A stretch of 64,000 nucleotides of DNA from Leptospira ainlahdjerensis (GTDB lineage Bacteria; Spirochaetota; Leptospiria; Leptospirales; Leptospiraceae): NCBI RefSeq assembly GCF_016919175.1, contig NZ_JAFFPU010000075.1:310001-374000 (forward strand), in the 5' to 3' direction. Below the pieces are notes generated by a model. The model was not told the DNA's origin, did no database searches, and was given only the letters and a program-made list of their open reading frames with translations. The translations under genes and the position numbers were made by a program. Position 1 is the stretch's first letter. Each line of letters starts with the position of its first letter. Shown in pieces: positions 9,050 to 19,802 of this stretch.

Positions 9050-10235
9050 TGGAGCAAGTTAAACTCCCCCGAGATCGCGGTGCCAGTATAGAATTCAAAT
9101 CTCCTTAGGAAGAATTCCCGGAGAAGTATGTCCAAGAACCGAACGTTGCCAGACAAGAGGTTCTTGATGAAGTCCAGTCCGAAGAAAAACCCTTCCAAAT
9201 TTAACCAGTCGTTCCGGCGATCTAATTCGTTAAAGACTGAATCGCAAAGTAAAACGCCGGAACATTTGTATGGGTTGTAAAAATCAAAGTTGTTACATCG
9301 ACTCTATAATTTCTCGTCTTTGTCTTCAAAACCTAATTTGTAGCATTCGTAAATCCCGGCGTGCTCGACATATTACAGTTAGAGATTAAGGTCGCTTGTC
9401 TTTGTTAGGCGACGGAAGCGACGGTTTTACTTCCGAAAATCAGCGCCTTGCATTCGGTTGAACTTCCCAGAAGCGAAGCCGGTTTTTCCGAAGCTCAGTG
9501 TGAGTCCGCATCCTGCAATTCGTTAAAATCTCAGGTATAAGCGGAGCTCGTTACGAACTACATTTATCAGCTTCGATCACCGAAAACGTAAATCGATATA
9601 CTTTGTTATGACCTGCTCGCACCTTCAAAGTCATCGTATCTTCCAAACAGTTGTTTTCGATTGGAAGCAAACCTACCGAAACGTTCGAGTTCGAACCTGA
9701 AAACGAGGACGGTATAGCTGTGGAAGAAGTCTTCGTATCCTCCCAAACAAATCATATCCTTACCCAGAGCTGTCTGAATCTTCAGATAAGCTGTCGGAAC
9801 TACGACAATCTTTCAGTGAAAGTGGCGCGCTTCGGGTGGTGGGGTGGGTGACGGAAAATTCCGGAAACTTTCCTATATAATAAAATCAAACTTTTCGCAA
9901 TAAAAAATTCTCATGTAGGAACTCCTGCAAAACCCTTGTCTCGGGACGATTCTTGTTGTATCTCCTCTTAACTTGTGGGTAAGGTTATACAAACAAATTG
10001 ATAGGTTGTGGAATCGCTCAGCGGATTGGTCAAAATAAAAGAAACGGAAGTAGGAACTCCCTCGTTCAAAGAAGTCGGAATCAAAGTGGAATTAAAAGGA
10101 GTTCCGTTTGTGTTCAAAATTGCAGGCAAAAGATTGATCTCAATCCGGTTCCTTTGCTTGCGTCAAATCTGATTTTTTCCGCTTGTGTGCAGTGGGATCA
10201 AAGAATCCATAAGATTATAGTGGAAACAAAGGTTC
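9050..10235 (-). pseudogene. Decayed DUF1554 lipoprotein gene, split by a MITE-like element
   Basis: Minus-strand translation matches the intact neighbour (10392-11396) along most of its length. The remnant has a lipobox cysteine (codon 10189-10191) followed by TQAEKIRFDASKG (intact SKAEKVEMDLSKG), then after a frameshift INLLPAIL and SLNEGVPTSVSF (intact INILPVVF, SLNEGQSVSI). Beyond the insertion come FVWEDT, PIENNCLEDTMTL (intact PIDNDCLDDTMTL), VIEADKC and the DUF1554 piece ASEKPASLLGSS..CKAL. Stops occur in the signal region, after KCSS and in ADSH*. The insertion at 9753-9989 breaks the YQFVWED codons. The 3' limit near 9050 is approximate. Confidence 0.8.
9753..9989. mobile_element. 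237-bp MITE-like non-autonomous element, copy A
   Basis: It is bounded by 14-nt terminal inverted repeats (CATATCCTTACCCA and TGGGTAAGGTTATA, 12 of 14 paired, with CCTTACCCA perfect). A 9-bp direct repeat, CAAACAAAT, flanks it at 9744-9752 and 9990-9998. It has no ORF. Deleting the element plus one repeat gives an uninterrupted minus-strand TYQFVWEDT reading, as in the intact paralogue's YRFVWAET. The interior shares sequence with copy B at 36917-37165 and carries GTCGGAACT and GTAGGAACTCC motifs. Confidence 0.8.
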
Positions 10236-10391
10236 TATTGTTTCCACCTCCTTACCTTCTCTTACCTTTGGAAAGATGAGATTCACAGTATCATAAGGAA
10301 ATCGAATTGAAAAGATTTATAGATCGCCCCAACGATCCGAACTGAATTTGCTTCGCTTCGAAAAAACTCGAGAAGAATTCTTCTTTTACAA

Positions 10392-11396
10392 TCATTGTCT
10401 TACGCAGATAAGACGAGCCGAACTGGAACAATTAAAGTAATAACTGGAAATGGAGGAACTGCTTGTAACACCTCTCAAACCGTCGTAACCAAACCCGGCG
10501 GCTCCGTTCGTATAAGAAGTACAATTGTAAGTTCCTGAAATGGGATCAAAACTCGCTGTTAACCCCGTCCAAAAATTCAACGCTGAAGGATCCGAAGAAT
10601 GATCGATGCTCGAATGAAGCGGAAATGAAAAGACCCCGCTTCCCGAACCGACTCCGTTGCTGATGCCGGTTCCGATCAGAGCGCCTTCGGGAGAGGATGC
10701 GCTGTATGAAAAATAACGAACTCCTATTTTCAAAGGCCAATCTGTTTCCGGTGTGGAAGGCGCCTGTGTAGGATTTCTTACTCCCGTAATTCCTAAAAGA
10801 GCCTTATATTCGGAGGCGTTTCCCGGGAGGTCCGTCGGTTTTTCAGCCTGACACTTTGCATCGGCACCTGCGATTCCTCCCAAATTTCCCGTAAAACCCG
10901 GACCACTTCCACCGGGAACGGTAGAATTGCTCGCGAGAAAAATACATTTGTCCATATCGATGATCTTAAAACTCAAACCAAAAACCTTGGAATCGGAGGC
11001 CCGAGTCGCGTTCAATGTCATCGTATCATCTAAACAATCGTTATCGATCGGATTCACGGTGAGATTGGTAGAATTCACACCGCTCGTATAAACAAAACTT
11101 GTCGGCGAAACGGTCGGGTTTCCCGCAGTCTCGGCCCAAACAAATCGATATTCTTCCTCATTTTCTTTTTTCGTCTTTAAGGTAAGAGTAATCGAAACGG
11201 ATTGGCCTTCGTTTAAACTCTGAGGTAAAATCGTAAGGTCGAAGGGATTTTCGGAAACCGGAAATACTACGGGAAGAATGTTTATAAACATTCCTACGCC
11301 GCCCTTTGATAGATCCATTTCTACTTTTTCAGCTTTGCTACACGAAAGTAAAAGGCAAAGAATTCCCCAAAAATAGAACCGGACAAGATTACTCAT
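10392..11396 (-). CDS. DUF1554 lipoprotein (Leptospira paralogous family)
   Basis: A 334-residue probable lipoprotein. The signal peptide ends in a lipobox LLLSC with the lipidated cysteine at 19. Residues ~45-155 form a Calx-beta-like region (SLNEGQSVSITLTL, PTSFVYTSGVNSTNLTV, NDCLDDTMTLNATRASDSKV). Residues ~180-334 are the cysteine-containing DUF1554 domain (GGIAGADAKCQAEKP, NASEYKALLGI, FWTGL, YNCTSY, GLRG, ending FNCSSSARLICVRQ). These proteins are expected at the envelope surface, with unknown function. The ATG is chosen over a TTG at 11435 because the signal peptide begins directly after it. A degraded tandem copy lies just downstream. Confidence 0.85.
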   Translation of the reverse strand: MSNLVRFYFWGILCLLLSCSKAEKVEMDLSKGGVGMFINILPVVFPVSENPFDLTILPQSLNEGQSVSITLTLKTKKENEEEYRFVWAETAGNPTVSPTSFVYTSGVNSTNLTVNPIDNDCLDDTMTLNATRASDSKVFGLSFKIIDMDKCIFLASNSTVPGGSGPGFTGNLGGIAGADAKCQAEKPTDLPGNASEYKALLGITGVRNPTQAPSTPETDWPLKIGVRYFSYSASSPEGALIGTGISNGVGSGSGVFSFPLHSSIDHSSDPSALNFWTGLTASFDPISGTYNCTSYTNGAAGFGYDGLRGVTSSSSISSYYFNCSSSARLICVRQ

Positions 11397-11550
11397 AATG
11401 GAATATTCTTGATTTTGAGATTTTTTTGTAAACAAACCTTTGGCTCGGAAGAATGTGAATTTGGAAAGAAGTTATATCCTAAATTTGCAACCGCGAGAAT
11501 CCTCCTCAGGTGATAGAACCGAATCTACTTTATAAAATTGGAATACACTT

Positions 11551-13575
11551 TTAAGCGGAGATTTTTTCCTTTCCCTTGGCTTTGGTGATTTCTCTCCGAA
11601 ACGTTTCATACGGATCATCGGTTCCTTCGGAACCCGATACTTTCAAACTTTTTGTGGAAGAATTCGGTTGTTCCGGTTTGGAATCAAACCAGGAATCTAT
11701 ATACTTGACGACCTTGGAAATTTTTTCGTGAAAGAGATCTTCTTCCTTGTTTCTCATTTTGTGTTCGAGAAGCCTTTTTCTTTCGGTCATAATTTTATGA
11801 ATTTCTCTCGCGCGAGAACGAAAGGATTCGTCTCCGGGATAGATGAGAATGGAATCCATTTTATCTCCAGCCGGATCCGGAATGAGAACGAATTTTTCTC
11901 GATCTACGATTTGATGAATCAATTCCGGAGAAAATCCCTCAATCTCATAGAGTATGTCTTTTAAAAGAGGCGGAATATTTTTTTCAAAGTAGAATCGATT
12001 GAGAGCCTCTGAGAGTTTCGATTTCTGCTCCAACAATCGGATTCGTTCCTCGTTTTTTAATTTTTCTTGAATGGCCGCTTGTTCCGATTTCATGGCCGCG
12101 TCCCGATTTTTAGCCCGCAACAAAGATTGCTCCGATCGAATTTTATCCTTTGCCGTGTGAAAAAAAACGTCCTGGAACAACTTTGCGATTCCGAATAAAT
12201 CCAAAATCGGAAAATACCAGGGAAAGTATTCCACATATCCTTTTCTAAGAACCTTCCCGTAACTTTTGACGAATTCTTCATCCTTGAATATGATTCGAAT
12301 AGAATCCTCGTTTTGTTCGATGAGATTTCGGATACTTAGAATCTTCCAAGCTTCCACCGAAGTCACGAGCGCCAAACTTTTGATAATGGATTTGATGGTT
12401 TCCGGTTCTCTTCTTAGAAAGGAATGCATCGTGATTCCCTTCGTTTCCCAGGGTGAATAAGCGATATGAATGTCTTCCGTAAGAAGCCTCTTGAGTTCTG
12501 CCGGAAAGGATCGAAATTCCTCATCGGGGACAAATAGAACCAGCTTATCCCATCTTCCTCCCTGTTTGGAAAGATGATCGCTGATTTCATGGAAACGCGT
12601 TCGAATCTGATCGTGATAGGAATGACTCAAAGAATTTTCGATTTCTTCGCTCAAACCGTGAATCAGCTTGACCCCCATAAAATTTTTTTTCTGCTTTTTT
12701 TCTGGATCCGATTTTAACGCCCTTTCTATTGCCTCGGCTCTTCTTTTTCCAAAGGAAGTGGTCGGAGCTAAAGAGGGATCGTTTTTATGAATTCGTTCTT
12801 CGTAAGCAATCGTAGAAAATTCGTCCGCGATCGCCCATTTGTATTTTGGAAAAATTTTCTTTTGGTGGTATTCGTCCACGAGTTCGAATAAACTCTGAAG
12901 TTCTTTTACCTTGACGATCAAATTACCATATTCTGGAATTTCCCGGATTCTACCCTTTTTGATCAATCCGTCGGTTATCTCGGATATCATATCCTTTGAA
13001 TATTCAGGATTTAGAGGAATGTTTAAATAAGGAGGTTTAAAGTAGGATTCAGGATTAAAGAAAAGTTTGAGTTTTTGAACGTTTTCACCCTTTGCATCCG
13101 CTTCCAAATCCTCCCATAGAATTTCCTTACTCAGAGGAGGTTTACTTTCCAAATAACTAAGAATAGAATTGATAGAGAGATCGATCAGAGAAAGATAAAG
13201 ACGAGTCAAATCTCCGAGCTCGGCATCGGGATAAGCTACGTAACACGGTCTTAATTTTAATTCCGAAGTCGCAGGATCAATACAAAAATATGCAAACTGA
13301 AGGGCGACTCCGTCTTCCAATAATCTTTTGATATGAAATACAACTTCGGCCGAAGTGAGTTCCGCCGCTTCGGGAACTTTCGAATCCACTTGAAAAAGGT
13401 TTTGTGATCTTGCGTTCTTATAACTTGTTTGTGCGACAACTGCCTTATATACGGAATGAGTCAATCGATCGTTAAGATAATAACTGACAACTTCGTTGAT
13501 TTTTTTAACTTTTAAAAAAGTTAACTGCGCCGCGTTTGCCGCGACCAACGCTGGATTTAAAACCGGTTTCGACAT
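11551..13575 (-). CDS. Large hypothetical protein, coiled-coil C-terminal half
   Basis: A 674-residue soluble protein that I do not recognise. It has no signal peptide or membrane span apart from a short hydrophobic patch (YFPWYFPILDLFGIAKLFQDVFF). It contains a positively charged region (~285-310, GKRRAEAIERALKSDPEKKQKKNF) and a helical, charged stretch (~490-545, RAKNRDAAMKSEQAAIQEKLKNEERIR..) that probably forms a coiled coil. The C-terminus is Lys/Glu-rich. The ATG has GGGAGAGG upstream, giving a clear start. It is monocistronic and divergent from gpmI, and appears conserved within the genus rather than broadly. Function unknown. Confidence 0.8.
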   Translation of the reverse strand: MSKPVLNPALVAANAAQLTFLKVKKINEVVSYYLNDRLTHSVYKAVVAQTSYKNARSQNLFQVDSKVPEAAELTSAEVVFHIKRLLEDGVALQFAYFCIDPATSELKLRPCYVAYPDAELGDLTRLYLSLIDLSINSILSYLESKPPLSKEILWEDLEADAKGENVQKLKLFFNPESYFKPPYLNIPLNPEYSKDMISEITDGLIKKGRIREIPEYGNLIVKVKELQSLFELVDEYHQKKIFPKYKWAIADEFSTIAYEERIHKNDPSLAPTTSFGKRRAEAIERALKSDPEKKQKKNFMGVKLIHGLSEEIENSLSHSYHDQIRTRFHEISDHLSKQGGRWDKLVLFVPDEEFRSFPAELKRLLTEDIHIAYSPWETKGITMHSFLRREPETIKSIIKSLALVTSVEAWKILSIRNLIEQNEDSIRIIFKDEEFVKSYGKVLRKGYVEYFPWYFPILDLFGIAKLFQDVFFHTAKDKIRSEQSLLRAKNRDAAMKSEQAAIQEKLKNEERIRLLEQKSKLSEALNRFYFEKNIPPLLKDILYEIEGFSPELIHQIVDREKFVLIPDPAGDKMDSILIYPGDESFRSRAREIHKIMTERKRLLEHKMRNKEEDLFHEKISKVVKYIDSWFDSKPEQPNSSTKSLKVSGSEGTDDPYETFRREITKAKGKEKISA

Positions 13576-13747
13576 CACCTCTCCCGTGTTAGACTATCGA
13601 AATAATTTTGAGAATTTTCGGAAGGCTTTTCGATTGATTCAACTTCATTTTTTCTTTTGAACTGCCGAAGGGAAGCAAATTTCCAAGTTTTTTTCACATT
13701 TGATTCTCTTGACTTCTTCGATAGTCGGCTGGTTCCATGAATCTAAC

Positions 13748-15388
<1,641 letters not shown>

Positions 15389-15398
15389 TACGAAGCGA

Positions 15399-15421
15399 CG
15401 CCTTTCTTTTATCGAAAGGCG
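15399..15421. terminator. Convergent hairpin between gpmI and MFS gene
   Basis: A perfect 8-bp stem CGCCTTTC/GAAAGGCG with a 7-base loop lies in the 20-bp gap between the convergent genes and overlaps the last codons of the transporter. It could serve both transcripts, though neither side has a long T tract. Confidence 0.4.
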
Positions 15422-16641
15422 CGTAGTTTTGCAAACGAAAACGCGCAGAAAATCGCACAGACGATGATAAATCCACCCGAAAATCCGATGGACCATGATT
15501 GCCCGTAAGTATCGGCGAGTTTTCCCGTTAACAATCCTGAAAGCGCAGGCGTCGCCTGAAATACAAGACTATAAAAACTCATCACTCTACCGCGTACGTT
15601 GTCCGGTGTGATGATCTGCAACGTGGACGGAATCAGTGCACTCAACAGTCCTCCTAAAACGCCCACAAAAAGCAGAAGAAAACCCGAAACGATCGTGTAA
15701 GGAAAATTGGCGACCGCTAAAACTGCGATCCCCGAAAGAAAGGTAGCCCCGAGCATCGTATATCCCCGGTGAAAACGATCGTGCAAAAGTCTCGCCCCGA
15801 TCCCGCCGATCAACAAACCAATACCGAGCATTCCCATATAGAGACCTCGGCCCCTTTCACTTAAGAATAGTATGTTTTTCGCAAATTGTGGAAGAACCAC
15901 CTGCATAGGCCCTACCATAAAAATTGCGAACATAGTAAGAATGAGTAATTCTATGGACAGAGATTCCGAACGTAAAAAAACAAATCCTCTCTTGAGACCG
16001 AACCAGATCGTCTCCTTGTCTACGTGAACCGTTTCTTTTATCTTGACAAAAGTTAAGAACAGATATCCTAAAAAATACAAACTGGAAATTGAAAAAAAGA
16101 GAACATACCAGTCATATTTCTGTTTGATCAATCCCACAAACATAGGCGCGAGGCCGAAGCCTATGATGATAAGAATGTTGAGCATCATCGTGGCCTTCGC
16201 GGTATCTTTCGGATCCACCAAGTTGCCGAGCAACGTCAATCTCCCGGGAATGATAAACGTAAGAGCAAGTCCGTTATATGCCGAAAGTAAAATCAAAACG
16301 TATCGAAGGTCGTAATTCATTCTACCCGATAGAATGAGAATTCCCAAAACGATTCCGGAAAGAATAAAATTTGTCTGAAAGGTATAAAGTATTTTCAATC
16401 GAGAATACCGATCCAAAATCGCACCCACAAAAAAACTAAACAAAATCGTTGGCAATACGTTTGCGAAAAAAATGGAACCTGCAAAAGTCTGAGATTGTGT
16501 GACATCAAGCGAATAAATGATCAACGTATAATTGAACATATTCCCCGCGAGAAGAGTGATCGCTGTATTGATATAAAAATAGATCAGACTTTTTTTTGAA
16601 AAAAGCCCTTCGCTCAAAGTCGGAGGTTCTAATTTTGTCAT
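15409..16641 (-). CDS. MFS transporter
   Basis: A 410-residue inner-membrane transporter with about 12 helices, of the major facilitator superfamily. Between helices 2 and 3 lies the signature loop GAILDRYSRLKILY, and a second-half counterpart GARLLHDRFHRGYTML follows helix 8. A long central loop separates two six-helix halves. The closest pattern is the MFS_3/enterobactin-exporter-like group, so export of a small molecule is more likely than uptake, but the substrate is unknown. Its ATG overlaps the upstream hydrolase stop by four bases (ATGA), which indicates translational coupling. Confidence 0.85.
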   Translation of the reverse strand: MTKLEPPTLSEGLFSKKSLIYFYINTAITLLAGNMFNYTLIIYSLDVTQSQTFAGSIFFANVLPTILFSFFVGAILDRYSRLKILYTFQTNFILSGIVLGILILSGRMNYDLRYVLILLSAYNGLALTFIIPGRLTLLGNLVDPKDTAKATMMLNILIIIGFGLAPMFVGLIKQKYDWYVLFFSISSLYFLGYLFLTFVKIKETVHVDKETIWFGLKRGFVFLRSESLSIELLILTMFAIFMVGPMQVVLPQFAKNILFLSERGRGLYMGMLGIGLLIGGIGARLLHDRFHRGYTMLGATFLSGIAVLAVANFPYTIVSGFLLLFVGVLGGLLSALIPSTLQIITPDNVRGRVMSFYSLVFQATPALSGLLTGKLADTYGQSWSIGFSGGFIIVCAIFCAFSFAKLRAFR

Positions 16642-17501
16642 TTAATTTTTTCCTTAGTCCACTCCGTGATTCTTCCGGAAACAAGATCCGCATTTTTCAT
16701 CCAACCGAGATGTCCGATCGATGAAAGCCCTTCGTTTTTTGGATCAACGTGATGTCTTGTGATATCCGAAGAGCCGATCCTTCCCAACAAATCCTCGACC
16801 GGTCTTTTGGGGGCATAGGTATCATCGGAAAAGGAAATGCTAAGGACGGGGCAAACGATCGAATCGAAAACTCCCTCCAGACTTTTGCCTTCCGAATCTC
16901 GAAACACTCCGGTCATACCGAACTTAGACCAGTCCTTCATAACTTGTCTGGCATTACGACCCATCACTTTCAATTTGTCTCCCGGAAAATAACCCATCCA
17001 AGAGGATAGAAGCCAACTAAATCCGTAAAATGAAAGATAAACGAATTTATGAAAAAACGGAAAGTGTTTGAAAAACGGAGTTCCTGTTGCAACCAGGATA
17101 AGCCCTTTTAACTCCTTTGGAAATAAACCCGCGTAGATAGAACTCAGCTGTCCGCCTAAACTGTGTCCGATGAGAATCGGTTTCGTATCCGGATGTCTGG
17201 ATTGAATCGTCCCTAGAACAGAAGGCCAGTCTTTATATATCAAGTCGCTGTAACCGAAATCGTTTTTTTTCGAAGGAACCGGACCACTTTCACCGGAGCC
17301 CCTTAGATCGACAACATATACGAAATTTCCGGCTTTTGCCAACTCGAGCGCAACCTTGACGTAGAACTTACCGGGAACTCCCATCGCCGGAAACAGGACG
17401 AGCGGACTTTTAGATTCGTTCCCGTTTAAAAAGTAAGAATGTACCGCTATATTTTGAGAGTCGCCGCTCTTGACGAAAAAATTATTTTTTTCAACTTTCA
17501 T
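16638..17501 (-). CDS. Alpha/beta hydrolase
   Basis: A 287-residue alpha/beta-hydrolase-fold protein. It shows the strand/oxyanion segment LVLFPAMGVPG, VDLRGSGESG, the nucleophile elbow GHSLGG (Ser114), and a late His in SSIGHLGW; an acidic residue in SFSDDTYAP is a candidate third member. It contains a short hydrophobic cap (FVYLSFYGFSWLLSSWMGYFPG). The ATG at 17501 follows GAGGCATGGGAA; an upstream ATG at 17528 is less likely. It is the first gene of a two-gene operon with an MFS exporter and is divergent from an AraC-type regulator, which may control the pair. Substrate unknown. Confidence 0.85.
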   Translation of the reverse strand: MKVEKNNFFVKSGDSQNIAVHSYFLNGNESKSPLVLFPAMGVPGKFYVKVALELAKAGNFVYVVDLRGSGESGPVPSKKNDFGYSDLIYKDWPSVLGTIQSRHPDTKPILIGHSLGGQLSSIYAGLFPKELKGLILVATGTPFFKHFPFFHKFVYLSFYGFSWLLSSWMGYFPGDKLKVMGRNARQVMKDWSKFGMTGVFRDSEGKSLEGVFDSIVCPVLSISFSDDTYAPKRPVEDLLGRIGSSDITRHHVDPKNEGLSSIGHLGWMKNADLVSGRITEWTKEKIK

Positions 17502-17573
17502 TTCCCATGCCTCGATCGAGTATATCATTCTTCAACAAGGGGCGTCGCCTCAGATCATGATTTGAGACTCAAT

Positions 17574-18734
17574 GTGAACGACTTTTTAATAACAGGAATT
17601 TTTTTCGGCGGTTTTCTCGCTCTGACCGCTGCGGCGGGACAACTTGTCACAGAAGGAAAAGACCGAAGAAAGTATCTCCTTTCTTCTCTTATGTTTTGTA
17701 TCGGCGTTTGGCAGATCTATCTGGGTACCTTATACTACGGACTTTTAGAAGGTCGGGCGGCGCTTTTTAGAATGTCTCATATCCCCGTCGTATTTTGCAC
17801 CGGGCCTTTGTTGTATCTTTTTCTAAGAGATATCGTGGATCCGAATTTTCGAATCTCAAAGAATTCTTTTCTTCACTTTATTCCCGCCCAACTTGTTTTC
17901 ATTTATATGCTTCCTCTCTATTTTATAGATCCGCAGACAAAAATCGAAATAGAATCCTTGTCGCATAATCTTTTGCAATCCCAAGATTGGTTGCTGGAGC
18001 AACTACAAACGAGTCAGAACTTAAGAAATTATTTTTCTTCCATCGCATGGATAGCTTCATTTCCGAAAATATCGATGCTCTTCTATTCCGGCTCTCTTCT
18101 CTACTATATTCTTAAATTCTGGAGCCGTAAGGATTCGATTTGGTTGAGAATGCGCTTTGCACTTCTGCTCTCGATCGTATTGATATCAATCGCGTCTTTT
18201 TCTGCGTGGAGCGATCATTTTTTAGAAGGTGAGAATTTTTTAAGAATGGGAGGTTTTGTAGCCAGCGTCTGCGTGTTTGTAATCTATCTTTTGGACCGCA
18301 GATATTTCGAACCCTTGAGAATCCGAAATAAAACCAGAGAATACAAAAATTCTCGGATCAAAGGTTTAAACAAAGACTCCTTAAGGGAAATGATTCTTAC
18401 ATTGATGGATTCGGAAAAAGTTTTTTTAACGGAAGACCTAAGCCTCCAAATGCTTTCCAAAGAATTGAACGAGAACGGTTTCGAGATAACCCCCTCTCAA
18501 CTTTCGGAATTTATCAACGGTGAATTCGGAAAAAATTACAATCAATTTCTAAATGAATACCGAATCGAGGAAGCTTGTATCATGCTTGTATCGGAACCGG
18601 AACGTTCGATTCTTTCGATCGCACTCGCTGCCGGTTTTAATTCGAAATCCACTTTCAACCGGGTATTCAAACAAATTCAAAAAATCACTCCCTTAGAACA
18701 TCGGGAGAAAAACAGAATAAACGGGATCTCATAG
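17574..18734 (+). CDS. Membrane-anchored AraC-family regulator (7TM + HTH)
   Basis: A ~386-residue protein with about seven hydrophobic helices in the first ~240 residues (from FLITGIFFGGFLALTAAAG to RMGGFVASVCVFVIYLLD). A cytoplasmic AraC-type double helix-turn-helix follows at the C-terminus (LSLQMLSKELNENGFEITPSQLSEFINGEFGKNYNQFLN; SILSIALAAGFNSKSTFNRVFKQIQKITPLEHR). The GTG at 17574 follows GAGA and gives a first helix right at the N-terminus. It is divergent, by ~70 bp, from the hydrolase/MFS operon, its likely target. Architecture matches the gene at 38655. Confidence 0.8.
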   Translation: MNDFLITGIFFGGFLALTAAAGQLVTEGKDRRKYLLSSLMFCIGVWQIYLGTLYYGLLEGRAALFRMSHIPVVFCTGPLLYLFLRDIVDPNFRISKNSFLHFIPAQLVFIYMLPLYFIDPQTKIEIESLSHNLLQSQDWLLEQLQTSQNLRNYFSSIAWIASFPKISMLFYSGSLLYYILKFWSRKDSIWLRMRFALLLSIVLISIASFSAWSDHFLEGENFLRMGGFVASVCVFVIYLLDRRYFEPLRIRNKTREYKNSRIKGLNKDSLREMILTLMDSEKVFLTEDLSLQMLSKELNENGFEITPSQLSEFINGEFGKNYNQFLNEYRIEEACIMLVSEPERSILSIALAAGFNSKSTFNRVFKQIQKITPLEHREKNRINGIS

Positions 18735-18899
18735 TTTTTGTCTTACAAGAACTTAGCCAAGGCTCCCGTTCGAATTCTGAAATTCGGATTCATTTCGACG
18801 ATCGGCTTCGAAGGAAATTTCGAATACTTTTTGTTAAGGTGATAATTCCAAAATCCGTTTTTACATTTATCTTAGAATTCTACACTATAAAACTTTGTT

Positions 18900-19802
18900 T
18901 TACGATTTCCGTCCTTCGGTCCATTCTTCTTCATAGTCTTTTTTCTCGAAAGTAAGCCTGGATTTTAAGTTCCGAATCCCTTTGTATCTGCGCTCTTCCG
19001 GATGATTCTCCCACCAGAGGTTAGCTCTTTCGGAAAACTTTTCCCTTCTCAAATCCATGTGCGGATGAGATTGAAAATACTCGCTGAACAACTTCGCTTT
19101 TTTCGAACCCGTTTCAGGGGAGTATTTTTCCAGTCTGAGAAAAGCGAGCCCGACTCCGTTCGGATCGTAAGTGGTATTCAGAATCAGATCATAGGCGTAT
19201 TCGTCGGCTTCGTCTTCTTGAGTTTTGTTATACGCATGTCTCGTCATCGTTTGAAAAGCAAAATCAGCAAGCTTGCCTAACGTATCGGTTCCTATTTTTT
19301 TTGCCAAAAGTTCAAATCGAATTCCGTCCATACAATGTGATTTTTCTATGTGCCCGATTTCGTGGGAAAGTACTGCAATCAACTCGTGTTCGGATTTGAG
19401 AGTTTCGAGTAAACCCCTTGTGACAAAAATAACTCCTCCGGGAAGCGCGAAAGCGTTCGGAGATTCTTCTTCCATCACATAGACGGTGTATTCGAACGGT
19501 TTTTGTTTATAAACCGTGAGAGAGACGATCAATTGATTGAGATAGTCGTAGTCTTTATCGCCGACTTTTTTAAGTTCCGAAAAACGCTCCCTTATCGCCT
19601 CTCCATATTCTTTTTCATCCAGAGAATCCACTGACAAAACTTTGGTCAACGCTCGATTCATCGTTCGAATCGGTTTCCCGAGAATCTGATAAAAGGGAGC
19701 TAACGTAGAAGTTCGTTCAGTCTGAATCTGTTCACGATACAACAATACCATAAGCAAGACGCCAAAACCCAAAATTCCAATAAAAAAAATCAATCTTTTC
19801 AT
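18900..19802 (-). CDS. M48 family zinc metalloprotease
   Basis: A 300-residue metalloprotease with an N-terminal membrane anchor/signal (IFFIGILGFGVLLMVLLY) and a catalytic domain outside the cytoplasm. The zinc motif HEIGH is at 147-151 and the third ligand region EDEADEYAYDL at about 196-206. The family PNAFALPGGVIFVTRGLL motif precedes the active site. M48 enzymes of this BepA/YfgC-like size usually handle envelope protein quality control. The ATG abuts the stop of the upstream DUF2339 gene, so the two are co-transcribed. There is no lipobox. Confidence 0.9.
   Translation of the reverse strand: MKRLIFFIGILGFGVLLMVLLYREQIQTERTSTLAPFYQILGKPIRTMNRALTKVLSVDSLDEKEYGEAIRERFSELKKVGDKDYDYLNQLIVSLTVYKQKPFEYTVYVMEEESPNAFALPGGVIFVTRGLLETLKSEHELIAVLSHEIGHIEKSHCMDGIRFELLAKKIGTDTLGKLADFAFQTMTRHAYNKTQEDEADEYAYDLILNTTYDPNGVGLAFLRLEKYSPETGSKKAKLFSEYFQSHPHMDLRREKFSERANLWWENHPEERRYKGIRNLKSRLTFEKKDYEEEWTEGRKS

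Noticed and set aside
9998..10279. Plus-strand ORF of 93 codons
   Set aside because: The opposite strand encodes a clear remnant of the DUF1554 lipoprotein, so the frame is antisense to the pseudogene.
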